Source: an uncultured SAR86 cluster bacterium
GTDB taxonomy: Bacteria; Pseudomonadota; Gammaproteobacteria; Magnimaribacterales; Magnimaribacteraceae
NCBI GenBank assembly: GCA_902606175.1
Contig: CACLEZ010000011.1
Span: 1 to 46,906 of the forward strand
DNA length: 46,906 nt
Direction: 5' to 3'
Numbering within the stretch: the stretch's first letter is position 1; each line of letters starts with the position of its first letter. Made by a program: the position numbers and the translations under genes. Shown in pieces: positions 36,128 to 44,737 of this stretch. The notes under the pieces are model-generated. The model did not search any database and was not told where the DNA came from. It was given only the letters and a program-made list of their open reading frames with translations.

Positions 36128-36566
36128 TTATTCTTTGGTGATCTTTATTTTATGTTTCATTATTCTTTCTTTAGTAATGGATCCAGTTGAGTATGATTCA
36201 GGCAATCAAAGGGAATTTCCTGATGAGATTCCTGAAGTGAGTCTTAATATACCGCTCGAAGAAAATCTATATATCAACAGAGATATGGACCAAAAATTTA
36301 GTATGCCCAATCAAGGTTTTCGAACAAATTTTGATCAAGCATGGACTGTAAAGGTGGAAACTTACAGTGATTTAATAGAGCTTGAAACTGCTTTAAAAAA
36401 CCTAAAAAATTTAGGCTATAAAGTTTATTCAAGATATGAAAATGACAATAAAGACAAGTATGGGTTATTTATTGGCCCTACGCTGGAAAAAGAAGATTCT
36501 TTTAATGTCGTCGATGAGCTAAAAAATATAAGTGGCTATAATCCAAAAGTTCAAAAATATGACTGA
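36114..36566 (+). CDS. SPOR-domain inner-membrane protein (DedD position)
   Basis: The 150-residue protein starts at a GTG inside the end of folC. It has one N-terminal membrane helix (YSLVIFILCFIILSLVM), a polar linker, and a C-terminal SPOR domain (AWTVKVETYSDLIELETALKNL, then YGLFIGPTLEKEDS and NPKVQKYD). SPOR domains bind denuded septal peptidoglycan. The locus folC-dedD-cvpA-purF in relatives makes this the DedD counterpart, a cell-division protein. It is shorter than E. coli DedD (220 aa). Confidence 0.82.
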   Translation: MKIVNYSLVIFILCFIILSLVMDPVEYDSGNQREFPDEIPEVSLNIPLEENLYINRDMDQKFSMPNQGFRTNFDQAWTVKVETYSDLIELETALKNLKNLGYKVYSRYENDNKDKYGLFIGPTLEKEDSFNVVDELKNISGYNPKVQKYD

Positions 36567-37086
36567 GAGCCTAGAAATAATTGATTGGATTTCGATAACT
36601 TTACTTTTGGCATTTGCTATAACAGGCCTTTTTAATGGTTTTATTAAAGAGATATTTTCGGCCATGGCTTGGATTTTATCTTTGGCTATTGCATGGCTAT
36701 ATGGACCACTAATCTTTCCTTATGTAGACCAATACGTAGATTCTGAGTCCGTGAAAAATATAATCAGTTTCATAATTATATTTGTACTTTCTTTTGTTGT
36801 TTTGAAAACCTCAGGTTCCATTATTTCAAAACTGATTTCTGCTATTGGTTTAAAAAGCTTGGATAAGCTTCTGGGAGCATTTTTTAGCTCTTTAAAAGTA
36901 TTGGCTATTTTGAGTAGCTTGTTTGTTTTTAATCTGAACTATTTGGATAAAAATCAGTGGTGGTTAGATTCTTATTCAAGAACTTATTCAATTAGTTTTT
37001 ACGAATATTCGAAACCTATCTTCGACGAATGGATAGATAAAGCAGATATTATTCTTCAGAAAGATGATTCTAAGATTGAACTTTGA
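36559..37086 (+). CDS. cvpA: CvpA family inner-membrane protein
   Basis: The 175-residue protein has about four membrane segments and the CvpA N-terminal pattern IDWISITLLLAFAITGLFNGFIKEIFSAMAWILSL; LGAFFSSLKVLAILSSL follows later. E. coli CvpA (162 aa) is needed for colicin V production and tolerance of certain stresses, and its gene lies just before purF, as here. An upstream ATG at 36532 is in frame, but ATG 36559, overlapping the previous stop by 8 bases, gives the better N-terminus. Confidence 0.88.
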   Translation: MTESLEIIDWISITLLLAFAITGLFNGFIKEIFSAMAWILSLAIAWLYGPLIFPYVDQYVDSESVKNIISFIIIFVLSFVVLKTSGSIISKLISAIGLKSLDKLLGAFFSSLKVLAILSSLFVFNLNYLDKNQWWLDSYSRTYSISFYEYSKPIFDEWIDKADIILQKDDSKIEL

Positions 37087-37101
37087 TATAGAATATAAGT
37101 A

Positions 37102-38586
37102 ATGTGCGGAGTAGTTGGAATAGTCAGTCAAACAGAAGTTTCACCTGTCATTTATGATGCCCTAACTATCCTTCAACACAGAGGCCAAGATGCTGCTGGC
37201 ATTGCTACTTCTACCAATAATAGATTTTTTCTTCGAAAACAACTTGGATTAGTGAGGGATGTTGTCAGGAATCAACACATACTTAATCTAAGAGGGCAGA
37301 TGGGTATAGGGCATGTCAGATACCCAACAGCCGGCAGTGAAGACAGAGAGCTTGCGCAGCCAATGTATGTAAACTCTCCTTTTGGAATCAGTATTTCTCA
37401 TAATGGTAATCTTACCAATCATGAAGAGTTAAGAGATTCCTTGGTGCATAAAGATTTGAGGCACTTGAACACTGATTCAGATAGTGAAGTTTTACTCAAT
37501 GTATTCGCTCACGAGCTTCAGAAACAAGGCTCTATTAATCCTGGTTCAAAAGAAATATTTGCAGCAGTTAAGTCCTTACACAAAAGAGTAAGAGGAGCTT
37601 ATTCTGTAGTGATAATGATTAATGGTGTTGGTATTGTTGGTTTTAGAGATCCTTTTGGTATCAGGCCTTTAATAGTAGGCTCAAAAGAGAGTGATTTAAT
37701 TGGTAAAGATTACATGATAGCTTCTGAAAGTACTGTTTTAGACTCTTTAGGATACGATGTAATTGATGATATCAAGGCCGGCTCTGCAGTTTTCATTAGC
37801 TCTGAAGGAAAAATGGAAACAGAGTCATGCATTAATAATCCTATTCCTACTCCATGTATATTTGAGTACGTATATTTGGCTAGACCTGATGCGAAGATAG
37901 ATAAAATATCAGTTCATAAATCTAGATTAAGAATGGGTGAATTTTTGGCTAAAAAGGTCTTAAGGGAAAGACCAGATCATGATGTTGATGTGGTGATTCC
38001 CATTCCTGACAGTAGTACAACTTCTGCTTTGCAGCTAGCGACTACTCTTGGAGTAAAGTATAGAGAAGGTTTTGTAAAAAATAGATACATTGGAAGGACA
38101 TTCATAATGCCTTTTCAAGAAAAGCGTGAAAAGTCAGTCAAACAAAAGCTTAATCCGATAGACTTAGAATTTAAAGACAAGGTTGTTTTGCTAGTTGATG
38201 ATTCAATTGTTAGAGGTACAACAAGTAGACAAATCATAGAAATGGCAAGATCATCTGGAGCAAAGAAAGTTTATTTTGCCTCTGCTGCTCCCCCGATTAG
38301 ATATCAAAATGTCTATGGAATTGACATGGCCGCAACTACTGAATTGGTAGCACATCAAAGAACAGAGAAAGAAATAGAAAATTTTATAAAGGCTGATTGG
38401 TTAGTCTATCAAGACTTAGAAGATCTTATTACTACAGTTCAAGTTGGTAATGAAAAAATTAGTCAGTTTGAATGTTCAATATTTGACGGTAAATACGTCA
38501 CTGATGATATAGACGACACATATCTTAAGAACTTAGAAGATGTTCGAAACGATAAGTCCAAGCTTTCCAGAAAACCTGCCAATTAA
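37102..38586 (+). CDS. purF: Amidophosphoribosyltransferase
   Basis: PurF makes 5-phosphoribosylamine from PRPP and glutamine, the first committed purine step. The 494-residue protein starts MCGVVGIV, with Cys2 as the glutaminase nucleophile after Met removal and no propeptide. It has GIGHVRYPTAG, SHNGNLTN, FRDPFGIRPL, and the PRPP-binding VVLLVDDSIVRGTTSRQI. It ends the fifteen-gene run, and its TAA stop shares the TTAA palindrome with the stop of acnB on the other strand. Confidence 0.97.
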   Translation: MCGVVGIVSQTEVSPVIYDALTILQHRGQDAAGIATSTNNRFFLRKQLGLVRDVVRNQHILNLRGQMGIGHVRYPTAGSEDRELAQPMYVNSPFGISISHNGNLTNHEELRDSLVHKDLRHLNTDSDSEVLLNVFAHELQKQGSINPGSKEIFAAVKSLHKRVRGAYSVVIMINGVGIVGFRDPFGIRPLIVGSKESDLIGKDYMIASESTVLDSLGYDVIDDIKAGSAVFISSEGKMETESCINNPIPTPCIFEYVYLARPDAKIDKISVHKSRLRMGEFLAKKVLRERPDHDVDVVIPIPDSSTTSALQLATTLGVKYREGFVKNRYIGRTFIMPFQEKREKSVKQKLNPIDLEFKDKVVLLVDDSIVRGTTSRQIIEMARSSGAKKVYFASAAPPIRYQNVYGIDMAATTELVAHQRTEKEIENFIKADWLVYQDLEDLITTVQVGNEKISQFECSIFDGKYVTDDIDDTYLKNLEDVRNDKSKLSRKPAN

Positions 38587-41162
38587 ATTTTAACTTCTTC
38601 GATTGTTACTGAAGGCAAAATAGCATTATCTGCTGCCTCCTTATAAGAAGCTATTTCATGGAAATTAAGATATCTATATACATCAGTACCCATTGAATTG
38701 ATTTCTGACATGTAGTCAGAGTATTCCTCTTTTGTCGGAATATATCCAAGAGTGGCAGATATTGCGGCTACTTCTGCGGAGGCCAGGAAAACATTTGCGC
38801 CATCTCCTAACCTATTGGGGAAGTTACGGGTAGATGTAGATACAACAGTTGATTCTGCCTCAACTCTTGCTTGGTTACCCATACATAAAGAACATCCAGG
38901 CATTTCGAGTTGGACACCAGCTTTTTCAAAGATCTCATAATATCCTTCTTCAGTAAGTTGATGCTTATCCATTTTTGTTGGTGGAGAGACCCAAAGCTTA
39001 GATGGTAGGTTGGATTCATTTTTTAAAAGTTTGCCTGCTGCTCTGAAGTGTCCAATATTTGTCATGCACGAACCTATAAATACTTCATCAATGTCTGTAT
39101 TAGCTACTTCTGATAATGGCTTTATGTCATCGGGATCATTTGGACAAGCCAGAAGAGGTTCTGTTATCTGATTGAGATCTATTTCTATAATGGCAGCATA
39201 TTCAGCATCATCATCAGCTTGCATTAGAACAGGATTTTTCAACCATGCTTCCATTGCTTGAGCTCTTCTTTCTAAAGTCTTCTTGTCTTCATAACCTTCT
39301 GAAATCAGCCATCTTAGCAGCGTAACATTTGACTCTAGATACTCTCTTATGGGTTCTTCATTAAGTCTAATGGTGCAACCCGAAGCAGATCTTTCGGCAG
39401 AGGCATCTGACAATTCAAATGCTTGTTCAACTTTTAAATCTGGTAGTCCTTCTATTTCTAAACACCTGCCTGAAAAAATATTAATTTTTCCCTCTTTGGG
39501 TAGCGTCAATTGCCCAGATTGAAGAGCAGCGTAAGGTATGGCATTCACTAAATCTCTTAATGTTATACCTGGCTGAATTTCTCCAGTGAATTTCACTAAG
39601 ACAGATTCAGGCATATCTAAAGGCATCACTCCAAGGGCAGCTCCAAAAGCAACCAAACCAGAACCGGCGGGGAAACTAATTCCTAAAGGGAATCGAGTGT
39701 GTGAGTCTCCTCCAGTTCCTACCATATCTGGCAATAGCATTCTATTTAACCAAGAATGAATTATGCCATCTCCAGGTCTAAGTGCTACACCACCTCTGGT
39801 TTGGATGAACTCAGGAAGTGTATGTTGTGTTTCTATATCTTTGGGCAAAGGATATGCCGCAGTGTGACAAAAAGATTGCATAACTAAATCAGAATTAAAA
39901 CCTAAGCAGGCCAGTTCTTTCAGTTCATCTCTTGTCATTGGACCTGTGGTGTCTTGACTGCCAACAGTAGACATTCTCGGCTCACAATATATTCCAGGTC
40001 TTATTCCTTCAACTCCACAGGCTTTTCCTACCATTTTTTGAGCTAGTGTAAATCCTTTCTCGCTTTTCTCTGCCTCTTCAGGACGAGTAAAAACAGAGGA
40101 GCTCTCTAATTTTAGAATTTCTCTGGTCTCATCAGTTAGACTTCTCCCAATAATTAAAGGTATTCTTCCTCCAGCTCGAACGCCGTCCAATAAGGTATTC
40201 GATTTATATTCATAATTACATAGTAATTCTTGTGTTTCGGAATTAAGAACTTTCTTTTCATAAGGATAAATTTCAATTATATCGCCGAGACTCATTTTGC
40301 TCACATCACATTCAAATGCTAATGCACCAGAATCTTCGAGGGTATTGAAAAAGATTGGTGCAATTTTTCCTCCTATACATATCCCTGCTTGCTTCTTATT
40401 TGGTATGAAAGGAATATCCTCACCTATATGCCACAGTAGTGAGTTAGTAGCTGATTTTCTTGATGATCCTGTTCCGACAACATCACCTACAAAAACCACG
40501 GGTAATCCAGATTCTTTAAGTTTATCAATTGTTTCTATAGGATCTTGCATTGTTTTTTTAAGCATAGCCAGAGCATGAAGGGGGATATCTGGTCTAGATG
40601 GGGCATCTGGGGCTGGAGAGAGGTCGTCTGTATTGATTTCTCCATCTACTCGAAAGACTATAGCTTTTATCATTTCAGGAAGATCAGGCTTACTCGTGAA
40701 CCATTCTGCTGCTGACCAAGACTCTACGACTCTCTTTGCGTTTTCATTTTTTTTAGCTAATTCGATAACATCATGCTTGGCATTAAACATTAATAGTGTT
40801 TTGCATAAACCATCAGCTGCTATAGCGCCAACATCTTCATCATCAAGTAAATTAATTAACGATTCAACATTGTATCCACCTAGCATGGTCCCTAATAGTT
40901 CTGTCGCAAGACGCTTATCTATAAGAGGTGAAGAAGCCTCTCCTTTCGCTACATCAGTTAAAAAAGCTGCTTTGACATAAGCTGCAGGATCAACCCCAGC
41001 GGGTGTTCTATTTGTTATCAAATCAAGAATGAATTTCTCCTCTCCGGCGGGAGGTGATTTGAGAAGTTCAACTAGTTCCGCAACTTGCTCAGCATTCAAA
41101 GGAAGGGCAGGTATTCCTTGTGAAGACCTTTCTTCAGCATGTTTTTTATATTCTTGTAGCAT
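38583..41162 (-). CDS. acnB: Aconitate hydratase B / 2-methylisocitrate dehydratase
   Basis: The 859-residue enzyme has the AcnB-specific N-terminal HEAT-like domain (MLQEYKKHAEERSSQGIPALPLN...) before the swivel domain (FRVDGEINTDDLSPAPDA; VGTGSSRKSATNSLLWH). The catalytic domains contain GGDSHTRFPLGISFPAGSGL and the 4Fe-4S ligands in FIGSCMTNIGHFRAAG and MPGCSLCMGNQARV. AcnB interconverts citrate and isocitrate, and in E. coli also hydrates 2-methyl-cis-aconitate. That would complete the methylcitrate cycle with prpB, prpC and prpD of this window. The 96-base gap upstream is shared with a divergent DUF1289 gene. Confidence 0.97.
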   Translation of the reverse strand: MLQEYKKHAEERSSQGIPALPLNAEQVAELVELLKSPPAGEEKFILDLITNRTPAGVDPAAYVKAAFLTDVAKGEASSPLIDKRLATELLGTMLGGYNVESLINLLDDEDVGAIAADGLCKTLLMFNAKHDVIELAKKNENAKRVVESWSAAEWFTSKPDLPEMIKAIVFRVDGEINTDDLSPAPDAPSRPDIPLHALAMLKKTMQDPIETIDKLKESGLPVVFVGDVVGTGSSRKSATNSLLWHIGEDIPFIPNKKQAGICIGGKIAPIFFNTLEDSGALAFECDVSKMSLGDIIEIYPYEKKVLNSETQELLCNYEYKSNTLLDGVRAGGRIPLIIGRSLTDETREILKLESSSVFTRPEEAEKSEKGFTLAQKMVGKACGVEGIRPGIYCEPRMSTVGSQDTTGPMTRDELKELACLGFNSDLVMQSFCHTAAYPLPKDIETQHTLPEFIQTRGGVALRPGDGIIHSWLNRMLLPDMVGTGGDSHTRFPLGISFPAGSGLVAFGAALGVMPLDMPESVLVKFTGEIQPGITLRDLVNAIPYAALQSGQLTLPKEGKINIFSGRCLEIEGLPDLKVEQAFELSDASAERSASGCTIRLNEEPIREYLESNVTLLRWLISEGYEDKKTLERRAQAMEAWLKNPVLMQADDDAEYAAIIEIDLNQITEPLLACPNDPDDIKPLSEVANTDIDEVFIGSCMTNIGHFRAAGKLLKNESNLPSKLWVSPPTKMDKHQLTEEGYYEIFEKAGVQLEMPGCSLCMGNQARVEAESTVVSTSTRNFPNRLGDGANVFLASAEVAAISATLGYIPTKEEYSDYMSEINSMGTDVYRYLNFHEIASYKEAADNAILPSVTIEEVKI

Positions 41163-41258
41163 GATATTCCAGGAGGATGTTAATAATTGGTGCGAAATTT
41201 TACCATATTCTTCAATTTAAAGTTGCGCAGAAACTACATAGATATATCATAAGCTTTA

Positions 41259-41714
41259 ATGAGAAAGTCAGTAAAAACTCCTTGTATCGGTGTCTGCTCT
41301 ACCGTTTTTGGAGATGAAGTTTGCAGAGGATGTAAGCGCTTTCAACACGAAATAATTGAGTGGAATTCCTTCAATGATTCTGAGAAAACATCTGTATTAA
41401 ATCGTCTTGAGTCTTTAAAAGTTCAGATATTACAATCCAAGATACAACTATTAGATAAAAATCTTCTAAGAGATAAATTACTCCATTACAAAATAAAATT
41501 TGATGATGACAGAGATCCTCTCTGTTGGGTGTTTGACTTATTAAGATCTGGGAGTCAATCTATATTAGATCCCACGGAATTCGGCTTTGATCTTTTAACG
41601 AGCAGTGCTTTGAGCTTATCAGAACTAAAAAAAATTATTGAAGAAGAACTCTTTGAATTATCCGAAGCCCATTATCAGCGTTATTTCAAAGTTGAGAAAT
41701 ATCTGAATGTCTGA
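41259..41714 (+). CDS. DUF1289 Cys4 protein with a long C-terminal extension
   Basis: The N-terminal 50 residues match DUF1289: TPCIGVCSTVFGDEVCRGCKRFQHEIIEWNSFNDSEKTSVLNRL, with Cys9, Cys13, Cys22 and Cys25 in a CX3C-X8-CX2C pattern likely to hold metal (zinc or Fe-S). DUF1289 proteins are usually 60-80 residues. This one is 151, with an extra helical region (SKIQLLDKNLLRDKLLHYKI; LSELKKIIEEELFELSEAHYQRYF) that I do not recognise. Its end overlaps miaE by 8 bases, so the two are translated together. It is divergent from acnB. The function is unknown. Confidence 0.75.
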   Translation: MRKSVKTPCIGVCSTVFGDEVCRGCKRFQHEIIEWNSFNDSEKTSVLNRLESLKVQILQSKIQLLDKNLLRDKLLHYKIKFDDDRDPLCWVFDLLRSGSQSILDPTEFGFDLLTSSALSLSELKKIIEEELFELSEAHYQRYFKVEKYLNV

Positions 41715-42294
41715 AACTTGGGAAGCTATTCTGAGTTCCCCCACACCTAAAGCTTGGATAGATAGAGCTTTAGATTCTTTAGACATACTATTAATTGACC
41801 ATGCACACTGTGAAAAAAAGGCTGCTACTTCAGCAATATCACTAATTCATAAGTATCCGCATTATAATTTAGCAAAATACCTTTCGCCTCTTGCAAGAGA
41901 AGAGCTGCTTCATTTCGAACAGGTCCTTAGACTTATAAATAAGCATGATTTTCAATATAAAAACTTGAAATCCTGTAAGTATGCTAAGACTCTATATGAC
42001 GCTTCTTCAAACAAAGAACCAGATAAACTCAAAGATACTTTAATTATTTGTTCACTTATCGAGGCCAGATCATGCGAGAGGTTTCATGTTTTAATACCTC
42101 ACCTGCCTTCTTCTTTAAGTAGCTTCTATTCAAGGCTTTACAAAGCTGAAGCACGTCATTGCGATTTGTACTTAGATATCTTCTCCGAAATTTTTTCTGA
42201 AGACTGGTCACAAAGACTTAAAAGATTATCATCTGTTGAATCTAATTTTATCAATAAGAAAGATGAGTTTTTTCGATTCCATAGCGGTTATTAA
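41707..42294 (+). CDS. miaE: tRNA-(ms2io6A)-hydroxylase MiaE
   Basis: MiaE is a non-haem diiron monooxygenase that hydroxylates the isopentenyl group of ms2i6A37 in tRNA. The 195-residue four-helix protein shows iron ligands in LLIDHAHCEKKAATSA, SPLAREELLHFEQVL, SLIEARSCERFHVL and KAEARHCDLYLDIF, matching the E-H-E-E-H-type ferritin-like set. It is coupled to the upstream DUF1289 gene and converges on umuC with a 2-base gap. The substrate needs MiaA and MiaB, which are not in the window. Confidence 0.93.
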   Translation: MSETWEAILSSPTPKAWIDRALDSLDILLIDHAHCEKKAATSAISLIHKYPHYNLAKYLSPLAREELLHFEQVLRLINKHDFQYKNLKSCKYAKTLYDASSNKEPDKLKDTLIICSLIEARSCERFHVLIPHLPSSLSSFYSRLYKAEARHCDLYLDIFSEIFSEDWSQRLKRLSSVESNFINKKDEFFRFHSGY

Positions 42295-42296
42295 AA

Positions 42297-43553
42297 CTAT
42301 TTAACAACTGGCATTTCTTCCCAATTAGTAAGATATCTTGGTGATTTTAATAGCCTTCTCATTGACCATGTTTTTTTAATTCCTTGAGAAGCAAAAGTTA
42401 CTCTTCCTACTCCAGAAGTGTTTATCTTATCTATGGTCATCATTAACTCTTTGCTATTAATTCTTTTATCTACGGTTCTAAATAAATCCCCTTGATATAC
42501 ATCTTCGTCATAAAAATCACTGAGCATTACACCTGCTTTTATAAAATTTGTATTTGTTTTGAAGATTTGTTTCGTTAATCTTCTGGTAGCATTCAAAATA
42601 TCTCTTGTATCATTTGTTGGAGAGAACAATTTATAGCTTCTAAATCCATGATACTGTTTATCTTGTTTACGAAAATAGTTAGTCCTCATAAAAACGGAGA
42701 CCATCTTGCAGTATTGATCTTCTCTTCTTAATTTTTCACATGCTCGTGATGCATAGTCACTTACGGCTTCACTGATAGAGTCGAGATTATCAACTTTTTT
42801 GCTGAACGTTCTACTCACTACTATTTGTTTTTTAGTTTTGGGTTGCTGCTCTAAACCAATACATGGATAACCTTTTAATTCCATTACTGTTCTCTCAAGA
42901 ACACTACTAAATTTTCTTTTGATCAACTTAGTATCTATCTCAGCCAACTCAAGAGCTGTTTCTACTCCCAGGCTATTCAGTTTTTTATTAATCCTACTAC
43001 CAACTCCCCAGACTTCTCTCACAGGCATCAATCTCATTAATTTCTTTCGTCTCTCTGGATCTGTTAAATCAACCACTCCATTAGTAGCTGGATAATGTTT
43101 TGCACCATAGTTAGCTACCTTGGCTAAGGTTTTTGTTGGACCTATGCCTACGCAAACTGGTACACCAACCCAAAGATCTATGGTTTTCCGACATTGATGT
43201 CCGAATGCTTCATAGTTTCTAAGACCCGTTATATCTAAGAAGGCTTCATCTATGCTGTATACCTCCACTGCAGGGGATAAGTACTCTAAAGTTTGCATTA
43301 CCCTAGAAGAGACATCGGCATATAACTCATAATTTGAAGAGAATGCAATACCTCCTTTTTTTACAAAAGACTTTTCTATTTTGAACCAGGGCTCGCACAT
43401 TTTTATCCCTAACTGCTTAGCCTCTTTTGATAGGGCAACGACACAACCATCATTATTTGATAGGACAACCACAGGCCGTTTTTTAATGTCCGGTCTAAAT
43501 ATTCTTTCGCATGATGCATAGAAGCTATTGCAATCAACTAAAGCAAAGGTCAT
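42297..43553 (-). CDS. umuC: Translesion DNA polymerase V catalytic subunit UmuC
   Basis: This 418-residue Y-family polymerase (E. coli UmuC is 422) has the palm metal residues Asp7 in FALVDCNSFYASCER and Asp102-Glu103 in YSIDEAFLD. It also has VVLSNNDGCVVALSKEAK, GVGIGPTKTLAKVANYGAK (here VCVGIGPTK) and REVWGVGSRINKKL. It copies damaged DNA with a UmuD' dimer. It lies 3 bases after umuD on the same strand under an SOS box. Full length and intact motifs indicate a working enzyme. Confidence 0.97.
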   Translation of the reverse strand: MTFALVDCNSFYASCERIFRPDIKKRPVVVLSNNDGCVVALSKEAKQLGIKMCEPWFKIEKSFVKKGGIAFSSNYELYADVSSRVMQTLEYLSPAVEVYSIDEAFLDITGLRNYEAFGHQCRKTIDLWVGVPVCVGIGPTKTLAKVANYGAKHYPATNGVVDLTDPERRKKLMRLMPVREVWGVGSRINKKLNSLGVETALELAEIDTKLIKRKFSSVLERTVMELKGYPCIGLEQQPKTKKQIVVSRTFSKKVDNLDSISEAVSDYASRACEKLRREDQYCKMVSVFMRTNYFRKQDKQYHGFRSYKLFSPTNDTRDILNATRRLTKQIFKTNTNFIKAGVMLSDFYDEDVYQGDLFRTVDKRINSKELMMTIDKINTSGVGRVTFASQGIKKTWSMRRLLKSPRYLTNWEEMPVVK

Positions 43554-43556
43554 GAC

Positions 43557-43985
43557 TTAATAAAGGTTTATAGAGGCTATTACCGTACCAGCTATTTCCA
43601 GCTCCTCTTCCTGATTGATTAGTATAGGCGGATATTTTGGATTTTCAGATATAAGACATATTTTTGGCTTAAGTAATAGTCTTTTACATGCATAAGATCC
43701 ATCTATTGAAGCTATGACAATTTTGTTATGGCTTGGCTCTATGCTTCTATCGACTATTAAGATAGCACCATCTCCTATGTGGGCATTGATCATCGAATCT
43801 CCACTGACACGAACAAAGTATGTGGCGGCTGAATTTTTAATTAAATATTCATTCAAATCTATAGGTCTTTCTACATAATCATCGGCAGGACTTGGCCAGC
43901 CAACCCTGACAGTATTTAAGAAATAGGGGATCTCTAGAAGGGACAAGTCCTCCTCCGATGCATCGCCCAGATAGTCAATTTTCAT
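43557..43985 (-). CDS. umuD: UmuD, self-cleaving polymerase V accessory subunit
   Basis: A longer open frame runs back to 44123, but its first 46 residues would be read through the SOS box and promoter. The ATG at 43985 opens 142 residues that align with E. coli UmuD (139). The RVGWPSPADDYVERPIDLNEYLI block contains the expected cleavage point (Val28-Gly29; Cys-Gly in E. coli). The Ser64 (SGDSM) and Lys101 (ACKRL) dyad has the same 37-residue spacing as Ser60/Lys97. After RecA-stimulated cleavage it forms UmuD' and activates UmuC. Confidence 0.95.
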   Translation of the reverse strand: MKIDYLGDASEEDLSLLEIPYFLNTVRVGWPSPADDYVERPIDLNEYLIKNSAATYFVRVSGDSMINAHIGDGAILIVDRSIEPSHNKIVIASIDGSYACKRLLLKPKICLISENPKYPPILINQEEELEIAGTVIASINLY

Positions 43986-44003
43986 AAGGGTTTTATAAAT
44001 TAA

Positions 44004-44023
44004 TACTGTATATATATACAGTA
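44004..44023. promoter_or_regulatory. SOS box (LexA operator) of umuDC, perfect palindrome
   Basis: TACTGT-ATATATAT-ACAGTA is a perfect 20-base palindrome with CTG-N10-CAG, identical to the E. coli SOS consensus as I know it. It lies 18 bases upstream of the umuD ATG, so strong LexA repression is expected. Confidence 0.96.
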
Positions 44024-44046
44024 TAATTAATGAGTGATTTTGTAAA
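44020..44046 (-). promoter_or_regulatory. Probable umuDC promoter
   Basis: On the minus strand TTTACA (44041-44046) and TATACT (44020-44025) are separated by 15 bases. The -10 box overlaps the SOS box. The short spacer makes the exact boxes uncertain. Confidence 0.45.
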
Positions 44047-44095
44047 GCTTTTAACCTACTATTCTTTATATTAAAAATATTAAGTCTTAAGAAAT

Positions 44096-44737
44096 ATGAA
44101 AATTTGGTTAATTTTAGGGGCAATTTATACTGGGTTTTTCTTCTGGTATACAGATCTGGGAGGGAAATTAACTCAAGAAGAAATACAAGGCTTTATCGAA
44201 AAACAAGAACAAAATATTCTTAATAGCGGAGTATCCCCAGACTCAGAAGAGTTTCGACTGAGAATAGATTTCATTACCAGGTTTATGGAAGAGGATAATG
44301 GCAAACAATTTATTATGGTCAATAATATTGAGATGAACGAAGATCCTGGAGATGTTCCTGGAGCAAATCCTGGTGAGTCTTCTGATCAATTACTATCTAG
44401 ATATATGGAACATCTATGGCCAAACCTCCTTAAAAGAGCCTCTCACCCAATTTTTGGAGGTAATACTATTTGGCAATCTATGGATTTAGTTGGTATAGAG
44501 GGAGCTGAAACTTGGGATCAAGTAGCACTAATGAGATATAAAAGCCGCAGAGCCTTTCTTGAAATAGTTACCCATCCAGATATGATTGATAAACATGAGT
44601 TCAAGGTTGCAGCAATGAAGAAGACAATCGCTTATCCTGCAGAGCCGATAGCTTTTTATAGCGATATGAGAATCTTTTTGGGTATGTTGATATTAATTAT
44701 TGGCCTTTCGATTCAATTAATTTTTTCTAAGAGATAG
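44096..44737 (+). CDS. Unrecognised membrane protein with a DUF1330-like segment between two membrane helices
   Basis: I do not recognise the full 213-residue protein. It has an N-terminal membrane helix (IWLILGAIYTGFFFWY), a charged region (EEIQGFIEKQEQNILNS), a middle part rich in Asp/Glu/Pro/Gly (NEDPGDVPGANPGESSDQLL), then a segment VALMRYKSRRAFLEIVTHPDMIDKHEFKVAAMKKTIAYP. This segment resembles the 'RYpSR-AFLEMVT-PE' pattern of DUF1330/dimeric alpha-beta barrel proteins. A C-terminal membrane helix follows (IFLGMLILIIGLSIQLIF). It is divergent from umuD across a 110-base gap holding the SOS box, and its 3' end overlaps lpxH by 11 bases. The function is unknown. Confidence 0.6.
   Translation: MKIWLILGAIYTGFFFWYTDLGGKLTQEEIQGFIEKQEQNILNSGVSPDSEEFRLRIDFITRFMEEDNGKQFIMVNNIEMNEDPGDVPGANPGESSDQLLSRYMEHLWPNLLKRASHPIFGGNTIWQSMDLVGIEGAETWDQVALMRYKSRRAFLEIVTHPDMIDKHEFKVAAMKKTIAYPAEPIAFYSDMRIFLGMLILIIGLSIQLIFSKR

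Noticed and set aside
40297..41220. Several plus-strand frames opposite acnB (40297-40578, 40633-40980, 41029-41220)
   Set aside because: They are antisense shadows of a strongly conserved AcnB reading frame.
43986..44123. N-terminal extension of umuD
   Set aside because: It would be encoded by the SOS box and promoter and is absent from the UmuD family.
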